Below are positions 28,400 to 42,840 of a stretch of 64,000 bases of DNA, piece by piece. Origin of the DNA: Diphasiastrum complanatum (Eukaryota > Streptophyta > Lycopodiopsida > Lycopodiales > Lycopodiaceae); contig CM055096.1 of assembly GCA_029204225.1 (NCBI GenBank), positions 30,023,495-30,087,494 of the forward strand, in the 5' to 3' direction. The notes beneath the pieces are model-generated. The model was given only the letters and a program-made list of their open reading frames with translations, had not been told where the DNA came from and did not search any database. The stretch's first letter is position 1. Each line of letters opens with the position of its first letter. The position numbers and the translations under genes are program-made.

Positions 28400-28720
28400 T
28401 CAAATCACATTTCTCAATCATGTCTCTCACATGATGATACTTGTCTGTTTTAGCCCATATATACTTTTCTTCAGTTTGCATATCTTTTTTAGGTGCTCAT
28501 TGTCTTCAAAGCCTGCTTCATAAAGATTTCCTTCTCAAGACTTCCATGTAAGAATGTAGTTTTTCACATCAATTTGATGAACTTCCAGGTCATGTTTGGC
28601 TGCAAAGGCAAGTAACAATCTAATGCTTGTCATTTTGACAACTGGTGAGAATGTCTCAAAATAATCAACACCAAATTTTTGTGAAAAACCTTTTGCTACA
28701 AGTCTGGCTTTGTGGCGCAC
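28400..28720 (-). pseudogene. Copia A reverse transcriptase, partial
   Basis: Begins with [20 protein letters not shown] and then TFSPVVK, the classical N-terminal RVT_2 motif. It continues with [20 protein letters not shown]. After a stop, a second frame gives KKSIYGLKQ. The catalytic YVDD segment is absent, so this is a dead fragment. Confidence 0.82.
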
Positions 28721-29073
28721 GGTGGTTCCATTTGCATTTATCTTTTGTTTAAAGATTCACTTGCAATCCACTATGTTCTTCCCTTCTGGTAAACATGAGA
28801 GCTTCCAGACATTGTTTTTGTGCATAGATGATATCTCTTGCTCCATCGCATGCAACCATTTCTCTGATTCCTCACTGTTTACTGCTTCAAGATGGTTGTG
28901 GGCTCCCCAGTGATTCCACGGAAATCATCTGCATATGCAGCTGCATTCTCTATCACTTTCCAACTTGGTCTTTGAGTTCTAGGAGGTCGTGCATGTTGTA
29001 CCACCATTGGTTGCACCTCTTCCTCGAATTGTTGTTAAGTATTGTTTTCAATTTGGACTTCTTCTGGGTCATG

Positions 29074-29556
29074 TTACCCCTCTACATCTGAACTTCCTTT
29101 TGTGTAAGGATACTCCATAGATTTAGGGTTGGAACCTTCACATGCTTCAAATAATTTGAGCTCATCAAACTTGACATCCCTGCTTACAAGAATTTCCTGG
29201 CTTACAGGATCAAATAGCCTTACCCATGAGATTCCAATGAATAACCAACAAAAATGGTTTTTTTTTTCATCTAGCTTGGGCCTCTTTTCACTTGGTTTGT
29301 GCATATAGGCTATGCAACCAAATACCCTTATGTGAGACAGATCCGGTTTCCTACCTATCCAAATTTCGAAAGGTGTCTTACCTTTGACAGCTGTTGTCAT
29401 TGATCGATTTTGTAGATAGACTGTAGTCATTACTGCCTCAGCCCAAAAATTTATTAGCAAATTTGTTTGCATAATGAGACACCGATCTGCATCCATAATT
29501 GTGCGGTTCTTCCACTCTGCCACTCCATTGTGTTGTGGTATATAAGGCACTGTCAA
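29074..29556 (-). pseudogene. Copia A integrase
   Basis: Contains PYIPQHNGVAEWKNRTIMD, the end of the integrase core with the catalytic glutamate region (the usual AERKNR is AEWKNR here). It goes on to LPINFW-like LLINFWAEAV, FEIWIGRKPDLSHIRVFGC and a C-terminal piece. 160 codons are open, and the upstream core has frame breaks. Confidence 0.85.
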
Positions 29557-29714
29557 TTCCCTGATGATTCCTTCTTGTTTACAGAAATCTTTGAATGAGT
29601 TGCTGGTGTATTCACCACCATTGTCAGATCGGAGTCTCTTTAGTTTTGATCATGTCTGCTTCTCAGCAAGTGCCTTAATTTCTTTGAAGGCTTGAAAAGC
29701 ATCATATTTCAATT

Positions 29715-29924
29715 TTAAGTACACAAAGTCATGTGGCTAAAATCATATATGAAGGTCATGAAATATCTAGAACTTGAAAGAGAGTTCATTGGTCCAGACA
29801 GGTCAGAATGTACCAATTCCAGCATCATTCTTGCTCGGGCCCCTTCACCATTGAATGGACTTCTATGGTGCTTTCCAAGTGCACAAGCTTGACAAAAATC
29901 CAAATCAGCTACTTCGATCTCCAC
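29715..29924 (-). pseudogene. Copia A GAG-pre-integrase region
   Basis: DFCQACALGKHHRSPF, then LELVHSDLSGPM and YFMTFIYDFS: the zinc-binding C-x2-C part of the pre-integrase and the first catalytic Asp segment (HSDLSGP) of the integrase. Short and broken on both sides. Confidence 0.82.
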
Positions 29925-30347
29925 TCCAGAAACTAGCTAATCTTTACACATTTTCTTTAATGTGTTCATGTTGAGATGGCCCATTCTCTTGTGCCATCTC
30001 ATTTTTAGCTGAAATATCTGAGGTTACCATAATTCTGTCAGCATGTCTTGTCATTGACATTTAATATATATTTCATTCCCTCTTGGTTGTGGCTATGATC
30101 AAGTTTGATTCTCAATCTCTGATCTTACACATGTCATGTTCAAAATTGACCTGCATATATGTCTGTCATTCGTGCCATTGATAGGAGGTCTTTTCTCAAT
30201 GAGAGAACATAGAGAACTTCACCAAGGACCACCTTGAGTTCCCAGGTACATAATGCATGTTCCTTCTACTTTATGCTGACTGTTATCACCCAACACAACC
30301 TTTCTTGTTGCATCACAGGGCCTGTATTCTTTCATAATCTCTCTTCT

Positions 30348-30590
30348 CTAAGTAATATGTGATGTTGCACCAAAATCTAGAACAAGAATTGAAGATTGAT
30401 TACTTGTCAAGTAGTTGACCATATCTTCCACAGGTTCCAAAGTTGAGAATGCCTTCTCCATATCATTTTTAGAGTCATCCTGCTCAGTTGATTCAGCAAA
30501 GTTAGCATCTGCTTTCTTTGCCTGATCTGCTTTCTTCTTTTTACATTCATTTGCATAATGACCCTCCCTTTTGCAGTAGTAGCATGTCAC
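30348..30590 (-). pseudogene. Copia A zinc knuckle and protease
   Basis: CYYCKREGHYANEC is a CCHC zinc knuckle. LDFGATSHIT follows about 50 residues later at the protease active site. The usual DSGA is DFGA here, so the catalytic triad is altered. Confidence 0.85.
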
Positions 30591-30998
30591 TATCTTTTAC
30601 ACGTCCTTGCTTCCGATTTGGTTTGTGTTGAGCGTCACATCTTTTTGGTCACAATCCTTGTGATCTTGAAACTTAGCAGACCTATTCTTGTTTAAATGCC
30701 CTTTCTGTCATGCATACATGGCCTCTTCAGAGCTACTAGCTCTTTGGGTTTCTTCGTGCATCAGCTTCTCATCTGCAACAACCTTGACTGCATCTTCAAA
30801 TGATGCATATGGAGTTCTCATTAATATAGTTCTGAGAGAATGGTATGCACTAGGCAGAGATTCAACAAAGAACAACAGCTATTGTACCGCAGAGACTTGA
30901 TACTCATTCCTAGCTGCAACCAATTGTGCAAAATCTCCTTCATTTTGCATGCTACTTCAAGTCATCACCATCCCATTTCATACTCAATAATTGGTTGT

Positions 30999-31331
30999 TC
31001 AGGTACACAAGACTTGAGTACCTAACTTGTTTTCATACTCAGATTGCAATTTATCCCAGATCTCCTCGCTGGTATTGCAATGTTCTATGGTCATCAAGAT
31101 TTCCTCTGATAAGGACAACGAAATCCATGATGATGCCTTGTTGTCATGTCTTCTCCATTCCACGGTAGCTCTTGCATCTCCTACCTTAGCTATGGGATCA
31201 ACACCATCCACAAGACCCCACAATCCTTCACCCTTCAGCAGCACCTTCATCTTGTGCTTCCACAAACGATAATTGGTCCCATCAAATAAGATATTGTTCT
31301 TTTGTAGTAAGGCAGAGGCCATGTGAAACAA
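30999..31331 (-). pseudogene. Copia A gag
   Basis: Starts MFHMASALLQKNN and contains FDGTNYRLWKHKMKVLLKGE, the N-terminal gag (DUF4219/UBN2) pattern. EEIWDKLQSEYENK follows. The reading frame stops soon after. Confidence 0.85.
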
Positions 31332-31431
31332 TCTCCCAAAGATTCCTAGCTTTGGTGACCCAGACTCTCTCTACATCAGGCTCAGGAATGTAAATTGGAC
31401 ATGCTAGATAGCTTGCATACTCTAATACCAA

Positions 31432-31767
31432 TGTACACAAGATTTGTGCTACTGAAAAGAAGACTACATAATAGATAGAACACAACTAGATAAACTTGTA
31501 TTGTCTTTGTATAAGAAAAATAACAGCGTAAAACAAGCTATTCTCTTCTATCTATCTGTTCCTTTGACTGAAAATGCTAGCAATAACACTGGCATTTATA
31601 TAGAATGTCTAAGGATAGACTAACTAATCTTGTAAATGCTTTTCTTCTAATATAACCCTAATCTGTATCTTTTAAACCAATCTGGTTTTCACCTTATTGA
31701 GCATTCGATTCTCTCTTTTGTCTACATTCACAACTATCCACAACAGTTGAAGTTCACATTCTCAACA
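31432..31767 (-). repeat. 5' LTR of copia element A
   Basis: 336 bp with TG...CA ends (plus strand TGTACACAAG ... TTCTCAACA), directly beside the primer-binding site at 31419-31430. Confidence 0.85.
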
Positions 31768-33642
31768 TAATTTTGGTTAGTGCAAGGTCATATCGTTTAT
31801 GCTGCTATCATGCAGCTCTTACATGAACGTACGTGCCTATGCATGTGTATGTATTCATAAGCCAATATTAATGATATTCTCAACATCTCAATAACTATCT
31901 CAGTGACTTATAGTATATCTAGTAAATTTAAATCCTGGTGATACGACACATTTTCTCTTTATCTATGGACTCGGTAAAAACTGACTTTTGAGTGTTGATC
32001 ACCTATGTCTGCAAGTAGCAATAGTTTCATGATCAAGTTCATTATCTATGTTAATGTCTTCAACATCAGAATATGAACTTTTCATTATTTATTATCATAA
32101 GTGGGTTAGTGGACAATGTTGGTTTTTAACATAGAAACGGCAACATCCATGTTGATGACAAGATAGAATAAAACACACGATAATCTATCACAAAGGCAAT
32201 GCTCACAAACCACATGCATTCACAAGAGGAAACGGAGGAGCTCCAAATCTCTCATTTGTCAATGTGCCGAAAGATCCTTAACGTTGATTTTGAATGACTA
32301 TCTATAATCTTAGTCAATACTTAACTAGTCTTAAAGACATGTTTTTTCTATATAGAACTAATCTCAAAGACATGTTCTCTCGACATGGTGATAGCCCAAC
32401 TAATCGTTAGTCTAATGGAAATCTAGTCTCAAAACAAAAGTGCTCTTAGACGTTGGAAAAAAACTGCTTTCTCTGCTATCAATTCAAAGGTGTGAAATAA
32501 GATCCATCTACTACCTTTAGAATTCACAACCTTTACTTTTCCAGAGAGAATTGAAATGAATGTTATGAAGAGTTTCATGATGCTTAATAGACAATCAAAC
32601 CTACGAGTTGTTGAGAGAACTTAATGTCCCAATGTCCTTCTTTGTGTGCTTCTTCGCCATTGTTTAAATATGCAAATGCATGTAATATTATTTGTTGCAC
32701 AGGATTGGGTGCTTTTGCTTTTTGTTTCCTATTATTATGAATCTACTCAACAACCATTCTTCTCATTTATAAAATATCCCTAAACATCTCATTGACTCTA
32801 AAATGTTGGAGATATTTATATCTATGTAGAATTGGCTATGGAGTGGTAGAGTTATTTATTCATTCACCATTTTGTATGAGTTGCCCTCTAAATCATATTC
32901 ATGCAAAATTAGAAACAATGTCTTGTATCACTGGCCACAAGAAAGTGTATACTTGTTCCTATTATGTCCACCAATTGTCATCAAACTCCCTACTATAGTT
33001 GTAACTCAGTGCCAACCAACGTGTGCCAAATCCCATGTTTTTTTTGCAAAGTGTTAAGGAATGCAAAGTAAAACTACAAACTATCTAAAATAATAGTGCA
33101 TATATGTAGACTGTTCAAGTAGCTTATGGAAGAGTGAGTATATAGATGAATAGAAGTACTCAAAAGATAAAAGTAAATTAATAGGAGTAAGACTAACTCC
33201 ATCACCAAGTTCAATGTCGGGCCTTGGCATTTTGCAAGTTTCTTACTTGCCATGATTCAACAAAAAAATAGCACATGCTTTGCTACTTTTTTGAAGTCGC
33301 TAGTTGAATGTTTGTCATTTAGAATTGTGGTTTGGTACATAATAAAAAATCTCACAATACTAAAGTAGGAAAAAATTTCAATTAAAATTGTCCAAAGATA
33401 GCACACTGGCGTGATATCTTTGAAGGTTGCAAAAAAAAAAAAAATTAGCTGATTTACTTAGCACACCAACATGCTATGTTTGGAGGTTGCAAAAATACCT
33501 TTTCTAATTTATAATTGGAAATTTTCAGCCTATCACACCTATAATGTACCCACAAAAATACGATGTGATACCTTCATGACAACAATGGTTTGATACCTGA
33601 ATTGCCACATACAGCACAATTTGGTATTCCCATTATCATGTG
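31768..33642. other. Intergenic, no gene seen
   Basis: AT-rich DNA with A-runs near 33,430 and 33,270. No terminal repeat, RNA gene or coding similarity found. Confidence 0.4.
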
Positions 33643-34156
33643 TGTTGGAAAATCTCCGCTTTGATAAGGGTGCAGTGGGTATCCAGACACGAATTGTTTC
33701 GTCCTCTGATACCCGCTGTTGAGATTCCCACAGAAACAAACCCAGATGGAATTTGATTCTGTCCTTGGGTCTATTGCCCTCAGTGACAAGATCTACAATC
33801 CTCCAAAGTGAGGACAAACACTGTTGACCTACGTAGAATTTACTTATGCATTCGACAAGGTAAAACCAGTGTGCCAAAAAAGATTGAAACTAGCTGATTA
33901 CAAACATACAACTATCAAACAATTAAGCATTCAAGATCATGTTCAAGACAAAAAAACTCTTCTACATAAAACATCTACTGCAGGCGCTGCTGTGACAGAC
34001 CACACAACGCGTCGGCACGAAAGAAATTTTGTCTTTCACGAATTAAAATTTGTCGTGCTTACTAGCGGACTTCTTGAACCTTAGCTTGTTAGCTATATGG
34101 TGCTCAACTTATATTGGTATATTGCCAATCTACTACAATTGCATAATTAATAATCA
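33643..34156 (-). repeat. 3' LTR of copia element B
   Basis: Shares long blocks with 38550-39078, for example CTACGTAGAATTTACTTATG and ACTAGCGGACTTCTTGAA, with small indels. Confidence 0.88.
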
Positions 34157-34231
34157 AGATCTACATGTATGTACAGAGGAGGACACGATTAGCAAATCAG
34201 GAGATTACAAGAACGACTGATTAGGCACATC

Positions 34232-34456
34232 CTAACGGTATTCTGTCAGTCTCCGGAGGATGACGTCCTTCTGGTACTTCCGTGATCTCATCTGTCCTTT
34301 CACGCGTGGAGATCCGCCGTCGCTTGGGTCTTCGTGTCTTCTTGTGCCTTTGGCTTTGTCATTAGGTTGCCTTGGGTCCACGAACCTTTTATCTTCGTGT
34401 TCATGTTCGTGTTCGTGTTCATATTCATGTTCGTGTTCGTGTTCATTTGACTGTCG
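34232..34456 (-). pseudogene. Copia B C-terminal tail with EH repeat
   Basis: Directly downstream of the RNase H end and in a neighbouring frame, the minus strand reads EHEHEHEYEHEHEHEDKR, followed by a basic stretch (KAKGTRRHEDPSDGG, QMRSRKYQKDV) to a stop at 34232-34234. The long frame, the clean stop before the LTR and the charge pattern suggest a real C-terminal extension of the polyprotein that lost its frame through an indel near 34,450. The hexanucleotide repeat could also be a simple-sequence expansion. Confidence 0.45.
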
Positions 34457-35098
34457 TCTTCATGTCTTCGGTCCTCAAAACTTTTCTGTTCGAGACCACA
34501 CAGCTCCCTTGTTTCTCTTCCGCCTTGAGCTCTAAAGCTATCATAGTTTTGTGGCCAGAAACCATTTGTTTCTTCAGCTCCCTCTCAAAGCGTGGTAGCT
34601 TTATAACTCCCAGACTCTTCCTCTGCCTATCGAACAAACCTTTGCCTAGGGCCTTGGTGAAGATGTTTGCCACCATTTGCTTCGTGCCAATGAAGCTGGT
34701 CTTCAATTCCCTTCTAGTGACCAGGTCCCTTATCAAGTGATACTTGATTGTGACACAGCCCATAATCCTTCGTCTGCTGAAGGTACTATAAGATTCACTT
34801 TGCAATCTTCCAGTGTGCTAAGCCTGGATTCATACTGAACACGACATAAGCAATGTCGAGGCGTGTGCTATCTGCTAGATACATCAAAGATCTGATTAGC
34901 CTCTTGTAAGACGTGTGCTGCACCATCTCTTACTTTTCTTCTATCTTCGAACAATCTTTGTTCGTCAAGACTGTCCCTGCAAGCATTGGGGTATTTGCCC
35001 CTTTGCAATCTCATCCCGAAATCATCTAGGATTTTCTGGGTGTACCTTGACTGATGAAGATATAGGTTTCCTTCATCATAGTCACAGTCAATCTGCAA
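34443..35098 (-). pseudogene. Copia B RNase H region
   Basis: Pieces in different frames. QSRYTQKILDDFGM comes first (end of reverse transcriptase), then KYHLIRDLV and TKQMVANIFTKALGKGLF, the conserved C-terminal RNase H motif of copia polyproteins. Frame changes lie between them. Confidence 0.82.
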
Positions 35099-35133
35099 GC
35101 CTAGATAACATCTGGCTTCTACTAGTAAGTCTG

Positions 35134-35951
35134 TTAGAAATGTTTCGAGATCTCATTCTTCACTCCTGCAATTAGGCCTTCGCTTCTACATAGTATCAGG
35201 GTGTCGTCCACGTACACAACAACAATGATGATCTCCCCATCTGTGATTCTCACATAAACATTGGAATCGGCTATCAATGGCTCGAATCCTAAGGATCTCA
35301 TGGCTTGATCTTTCTTCTTATACCATTGTAGTGCTAATTGCTTCAGACCATAGATACTCATGTGCATTTGACATGCATAGGTAGGAAGTGATTAAGAGGT
35401 ATAACCTGGAGGGTGATCCATGTAGACCTCTTCGTCTAATTCGCCATGTAGGAATGTTGTCTTCTCATCAACGATGTGAATCTTGAGGTCGTATGCAGCT
35501 GCATATGCAAATAGTAGGCATAAGGAAGCATGTTTCACCACTGGAGAGAATGTCTCAATGTAGTCAATGCCGTACTTCTGAGAAAAACCCTTTGCTACAA
35601 TTCTGGCCTTGTATCTCGAAACATCTCCATTCGGTCCATACTTGAGTTTGTAAACCCATTGCATTGCACTGTTTTTCGTTTCTCTAGCACTGGTTGCAGT
35701 GTCCATACCTCATTCTTCTTCATTGATTCAATTTCTTTGTTCATGGCTTGGATCCATTTGTCCTTCTCTAGACTGTCGATGGCTTCTTCGAATGTTTGTG
35801 GTTCACCACTAAATCCACAAAAAAATTCTTCAGATGTAGAAGTCGAGCTGTCTGGCACAAATCTTGCTGGCGCTCTTCGCTCTCTCGTTGATCTCCTAGG
35901 AGATTCTTTTGGTACTACAATTCTCTTATCTTTGTCTCTTTGGCGAACCAT
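35134..35951 (-). pseudogene. Copia B reverse transcriptase
   Basis: Overlapping frames give FEEAIDSLEKDKWIQAMNKE, then [20 protein letters not shown] with TFSPVVK, then SIYGLKQLALQWY and VVYVDDTLILCRS with the intact YVDD box. The order is complete for RVT_2, but at least two frameshifts break it. Confidence 0.87.
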
Positions 35952-36566
35952 CTCGGTTTACAGGAGTTCTAGTAACGGGCAAGCTTGCGAACCTTTCTTC
36001 ATCTAATTCGTCGCTCAACTGATGTGGAGCTCGAACATCTTCATCTAACTGTTCAGATTCTGCTCCTTCTGTCATGGTTGGCAGGTCATAATACTGCTTT
36101 TCTAGGACTTCATAGCTAGCATAATCATTGTCGACCATTGTTCTAATCTCATCGAACTTGATGTCTCTAATAGTGTTCACTAAATTTGTTTCTGGCGTGT
36201 AAATCTTGTAGTATGACGAATGGTTGTCATATCCGACGAGTTATCCTAATTCAACCTTCTCATGAGCTTCTTTCGAAGCTTATCAGGAATATGTGCATAA
36301 GCTGCATAGCCAAAAATCCGAACATGTGTCAAATTGAGTTTTCTACCCCACCATAGTTCGTGTGGTGTCGTGTGAGAAACACCTGATTTGCCTATCCTGT
36401 TCTGGATGTAGGTAGTTGTAGCTACTACTTTAGCCCATAACACTCTTGGTGCCTTCAAATAGGCCATCATGCACCTTGGGGCTTCCATGAGAGTCCTTTC
36501 TTTCTTTCTGCAACACCATTGTGCTACGGTGTATAGGATGTTGTCCTTCTGTGAAGAATATCTCAA
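35926..36566 (-). pseudogene. Copia B integrase, C-terminal half
   Basis: LMEAPRCMMAYLKAPRVLWA and HELWWGRKLNLTHVRIFGYA match the end of the integrase core and the following domain. The usual QQNGVAERKNR box is degraded. An acidic linker follows (EQLDEDVRAPHQLSDELDEE). Confidence 0.8.
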
Positions 36567-36901
36567 TCATTGCAGAAATCAATGAATCAGTTTGAGATGT
36601 ACTCTCCACAATGATCTGTTCTGATCTACTTCACCTTGTTTCTTGTGCATCTTTCTGCCTAGTTCACATATTCTGTAAACTTTTCGAATGCCTATGATTT
36701 GTTGTGAATGAAGTAGACTCGGGTGAACTTACTATAGTCATCAATGAAGGTTATATAGTCGAGCCTCCTATTGAGATCACATTGAAAGGTCCACAGATGT
36801 CCGAATGTACCAGCTCCAGAATCTTTGTTGTTCTATATGAGTCTCTGGTAAATGGCGTTCAGGACATCTTTCCTCTCATGCATGTGTCACACATTGTCAA
36901 A

Positions 36902-37486
36902 CTAGTTGCATTCGAGATGCTTACTCTTGTGATAGCTCCATGTTGGCTTGCTTGATACAATGTCATTGAATTCATGTGGCATAGTCACCTGTGCCATAGT
37001 GACATCTACAGAATCATGGGCTTGATGTGCTTGATCTGTTGGTAGGCATACCCTCAAATGATATAGGTTGCCTTTGCGTCTTCCTTGTGTGATCAACATG
37101 CTGCTGCTGGCTTCAACAACATTACATGTTTCGTCTGAAAACGTCACATGCATCCCAACATCTGCTATCTTTGCTATTGATAGCAAATCTTGTTGCAGTG
37201 TGGGCACAAAGAGAACATCTTCGAGTCGTCGGTCTCTGCCATTTGTATTGAGCCATAATGAACCAATACCATTCACTCGATGTTTTGATCCATCTCCAAG
37301 TACTATGAATCTTGATGGATCAGTACTTAAAAAATCAGACATTTTTTGTCTTGATGTAATGAAGTGCGAAATAGCTCCTGAATCAAGGATCACATCTTGT
37401 GTGTCAGATGTGGAGGCTGCACACACGTCTGTACACAGATAGGCCATCAAATTTCCACTGTTCGACTTATCTTCGCCCATCTTCAA
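36902..37486 (-). pseudogene. Copia B protease / pre-integrase region
   Basis: 194 open codons with the active-site motif ILDSGAISHF, then the beta-rich protease body (VLGDGSKHRVNGIGSLWL, LFVPTLQQDLLSIAKIAD) and the start of the GAG-pre-integrase domain. The integrase N-terminus on the 3' side is broken. Confidence 0.87.
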
Positions 37487-37567
37487 GCTTTCTGGCTCTT
37501 TGACGTAGGACGAACTATTATTGTTCTTCTGTTCCCCTTGAGACTACTTGTTCATCGGGTTCTGATA

Positions 37568-37675
37568 GCAATCCATGGCTACATGACCCTTCTTGTGGCA
37601 ATGGATACACTCAATCTTCAGATTGAGCTAGCACGAGTCGACAATATGTCCTTCACATTTGCATCTCACGCATGT
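37568..37675 (-). pseudogene. Copia B double zinc knuckle
   Basis: Minus strand reads CVRCKCEGHIVDSC and, after a stop, CIHCHKKGHVAMDC: two CCHC knuckles about 20 residues apart. Most plant copia gags carry one. Confidence 0.7.
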
Positions 37676-37858
37676 TTTCTTGTCATCATTCTGTTGTTTA
37701 AGCTTTCCTTGTTCTTCCAACCGCCTTTGTTGGCTCTCTCAGATTGTTGGTCTCAATCCTGCTTTCGGTCTGACTCCCTCTTAGGCTTGAACTACTTCTT
37801 TGGCTTCTCCTTGTTGCTATACAGAGCTTGATCAGAAACATCCTTGTGATTAAGGTGC

Positions 37859-38439
37859 TCACGGGCTTCGACTTCTTCTCGAATCTCGATCACTGCCTTT
37901 TCGAGTGTCATTGCTGGATCCTTTGCTAGCAATGTTCGGATTGTCTGGAAAGATCTTGGTAAAGCTCTTAATAGGTAGGTGAGCTACTTCTCTGTTGATA
38001 CTGCATTTTCTGTTCCGGCATTGTGTAATGAAAGGAACAGATCCTTCATCTTTCTGATAAAAGAGGTAAGGTCTCTGCCATCCCATCGCAGATTTGTCAA
38101 CTGATCTTCAAGAAGCATGATCTGGCTGCGTGATTTCGTCTGAAATCTGGTAAGCAATGTATCTCACATCTCTCTTGCATTAGAGAGTGTCGCAAGGTCA
38201 AGCGTCAGGCTATCTTTGATGGATGATGACAACACGACTACTGCCTTGCTGTTCTTCTCTCTCCATTCTCGTAGCTCTTTGCCAATAGTTGTAGGCATCT
38301 CTTCGGTGCCGTCTACCCAGAGCCATAGCCCTTCTCCCTTCAATATGAGAGAGGTCTTTATCTTCCATGCTAGGAAGTTTGACATGGTTGAATCGAGGAT
38401 TGTGCAGATCTTCGACTGTATACTGCTGATCGATGCCAT
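37859..38439 (-). pseudogene. Copia B gag
   Basis: Begins MASISSIQSKICTILDSTM shortly inside the primer site and contains FLAWKIKTSLILKGEGLWLW, the copia gag start. The second half is in another frame. Confidence 0.82.
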
Positions 38440-38549
38440 TGCTGTAGATTGTGTTCTTCAGCTGTTCTTTATGGTTTCTTGTTTTGAATGCTTGTCTCCT
38501 GGATCTGAGCTATATCTTGGATATGAGCTTGTCATGGCTCTGGTACCAC

Positions 38550-39078
38550 TGTTGGGAAATCTTCGCTCTAATAAGGGTGCAATGGGTATCTAGACACGAA
38601 TTGTTTCATCCTCTGATACCCGTTATTGAGATTCTCACATAAACAAACCTAGATGAAGTTCGATTATGTCCTCAGGTCTATTTCCCTCTGTGATAGGATC
38701 TGCAATCCTCCAAAGTGAGGACAAACACTGTTGACCTACGTAGAATTTACTTATGCATTCGACAAGGTAAAACCAGTGTGCGGAATAAGATTGAAACCAG
38801 CTGATAACAAACATACAACTATCAGACAATTAAGCATTCGATCATGTTCAAGACAAGAAACTCTTCTGCATAAAACATCTACTGCATTATCAGAGAATTC
38901 CTTAGGCATTGTTGTGACAGACCACACAGCGCGTTGACGTGAAAGAAACTCTGTCTTTCACGAATTAAAACTTGTTGCGCTTACTAGCGGACTTCTTGAA
39001 TATTAGCTTGCTGGCTATACATTGCTCAACTTACATTGGTATATTGCCAATCTACTACAACTGCATAATTAATTATCA
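38550..39078 (-). repeat. 5' LTR of copia element B
   Basis: 529 bp; lies one base from the primer-binding site. Matches 33643-34156. Confidence 0.88.
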
Positions 39079-42059
<2,981 letters not shown>

Positions 42060-42817
42060 ATCGTAAAACACGTGGCTTGGGAGTATAAGCCTCTCAAATA
42101 AGAGTCATCATCACCGGGAGAGTGAATGCATCATGACATGACAATTTCCTTGTAAATGTATTGAACATCTGATCTATATGATCATGCGTATGACCAACCA
42201 GAAGAAAATTGAGTTTAACCCAAAACAAGCATGCTGAGATAACCCAAAACCATCTGATTTTTATTCTCATGAGCTGTGTTGTCCACCCACTACAAGTAAA
42301 GTACTAGAGGTAAGCACGCTGGCCACGAAGATATCACTTGGTGCTTTATCGTAATTGTTAGATTCGGATCATTATGAACATTCGGATACATAAGATAAAC
42401 TTTTGGGTGGACACATGCATTATAAATTAAACATCCAACCAAATGTATTTGAACAAATGTATCCTCTGTGATGTCCTTTGGGGTCCTAAGAAAGTGAGGC
42501 AAATTCGTTTTCTTCTGATCCATTCCATCAATCACAAATCCCATATATTTCTCAGGAAAAGAGAAACATTTTCTTCTATAATCCATCACTTTCTTTCTTT
42601 CTTGTGCTTGTTCCTCTCTATGACTTTTCCAGCTGACTTGACATCCTCTGTGCCAGTTTTTAATCAACATTTTCCTTCTACTCTTGAGCTCGGCACAAAT
42701 GCATTGACCCATTTGAACTTTTCTTGGAATTATAACCTCGTTGAAAAATAATTTCCAGATCCTAGTGAAGTATGAGTACCTTATAAATCTCTCAGAATTA
42801 ATGTTCTCCACCTCCAA
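42060..42817 (-). pseudogene. Transposase-like relic (DGMDQ type)
   Basis: Minus-strand frame from 42817 to 42290 (175 codons), continued after a stop and frame change to about 42,090. Key motifs: FVIDGMDQKKTNLPHF, then VYLMYPNVHNDPNLTITI, and further down FLLVGHTHDHIDQMFNTF. This combination (an Asp in DGMDQ and a second in GHTH-D-IDQ-F) is typical of a transposase-like family common in non-seed plants and invertebrates, which I believe is annotated as DUF7869; the name is from memory. The upstream part has a basic, charged stretch (HREEQAQERKKVMDYRRK). Broken by at least one stop and one frameshift and without visible terminal repeats. It starts 24 bases from the plus-strand methyltransferase-like relic, pointing away from it. 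Confidence 0.6.
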
Positions 42818-42840
42818 AAAAATCTCGGAGTCGTCCTAAT

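Larger units (their letters stand above)
27997..31767 (-). mobile_element. Ty1/copia element A, internally deleted
   Basis: A minus-strand element bounded by related LTRs (31432-31767 on the 5' side of the element, 27997-28262 on its 3' side). A tRNA-iMet-like primer site lies at 31419-31430, and a pyrimidine run on the plus strand (CCCCCTATT, i.e. a minus-strand polypurine tract) lies at 28263-28271. Reading inward from 31331 the order is gag, zinc knuckle with protease, GAG-pre-integrase, integrase and the start of reverse transcriptase, i.e. the copia order. The reverse transcriptase breaks off shortly after a KKSIYGLKQ box (about 28,400); the YVDD box and RNase H are missing. Every domain is separated by stops or frame changes. 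I see no matching target duplication. Confidence 0.85.
33643..39078 (-). mobile_element. Ty1/copia element B, near full-length
   Basis: A 5.4 kb minus-strand element with two closely similar LTRs (38550-39078 and 33643-34156) and a primer site TGGTACCAGAGC (minus strand of 38537-38548). Gag, two zinc knuckles, protease, integrase, reverse transcriptase and RNase H are all present in copia order. The coding region is cut by several frameshifts and stops, so it is not autonomous now. The LTRs are still alike over almost their whole length, so insertion is not ancient. I found no clear target duplication, and the polypurine tract beside the 3' LTR is not obvious. Confidence 0.88.

Noticed and set aside
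34260-34740. Plus-strand frames with SCSCSYSCSC
   Set aside because: They are antisense shadows of the copia B RNase H end and EH tail, whose minus-strand motifs are clear.
37068-37442. Plus-strand 124-codon frame
   Set aside because: It lies opposite the copia B protease frame with its DSGA motif.
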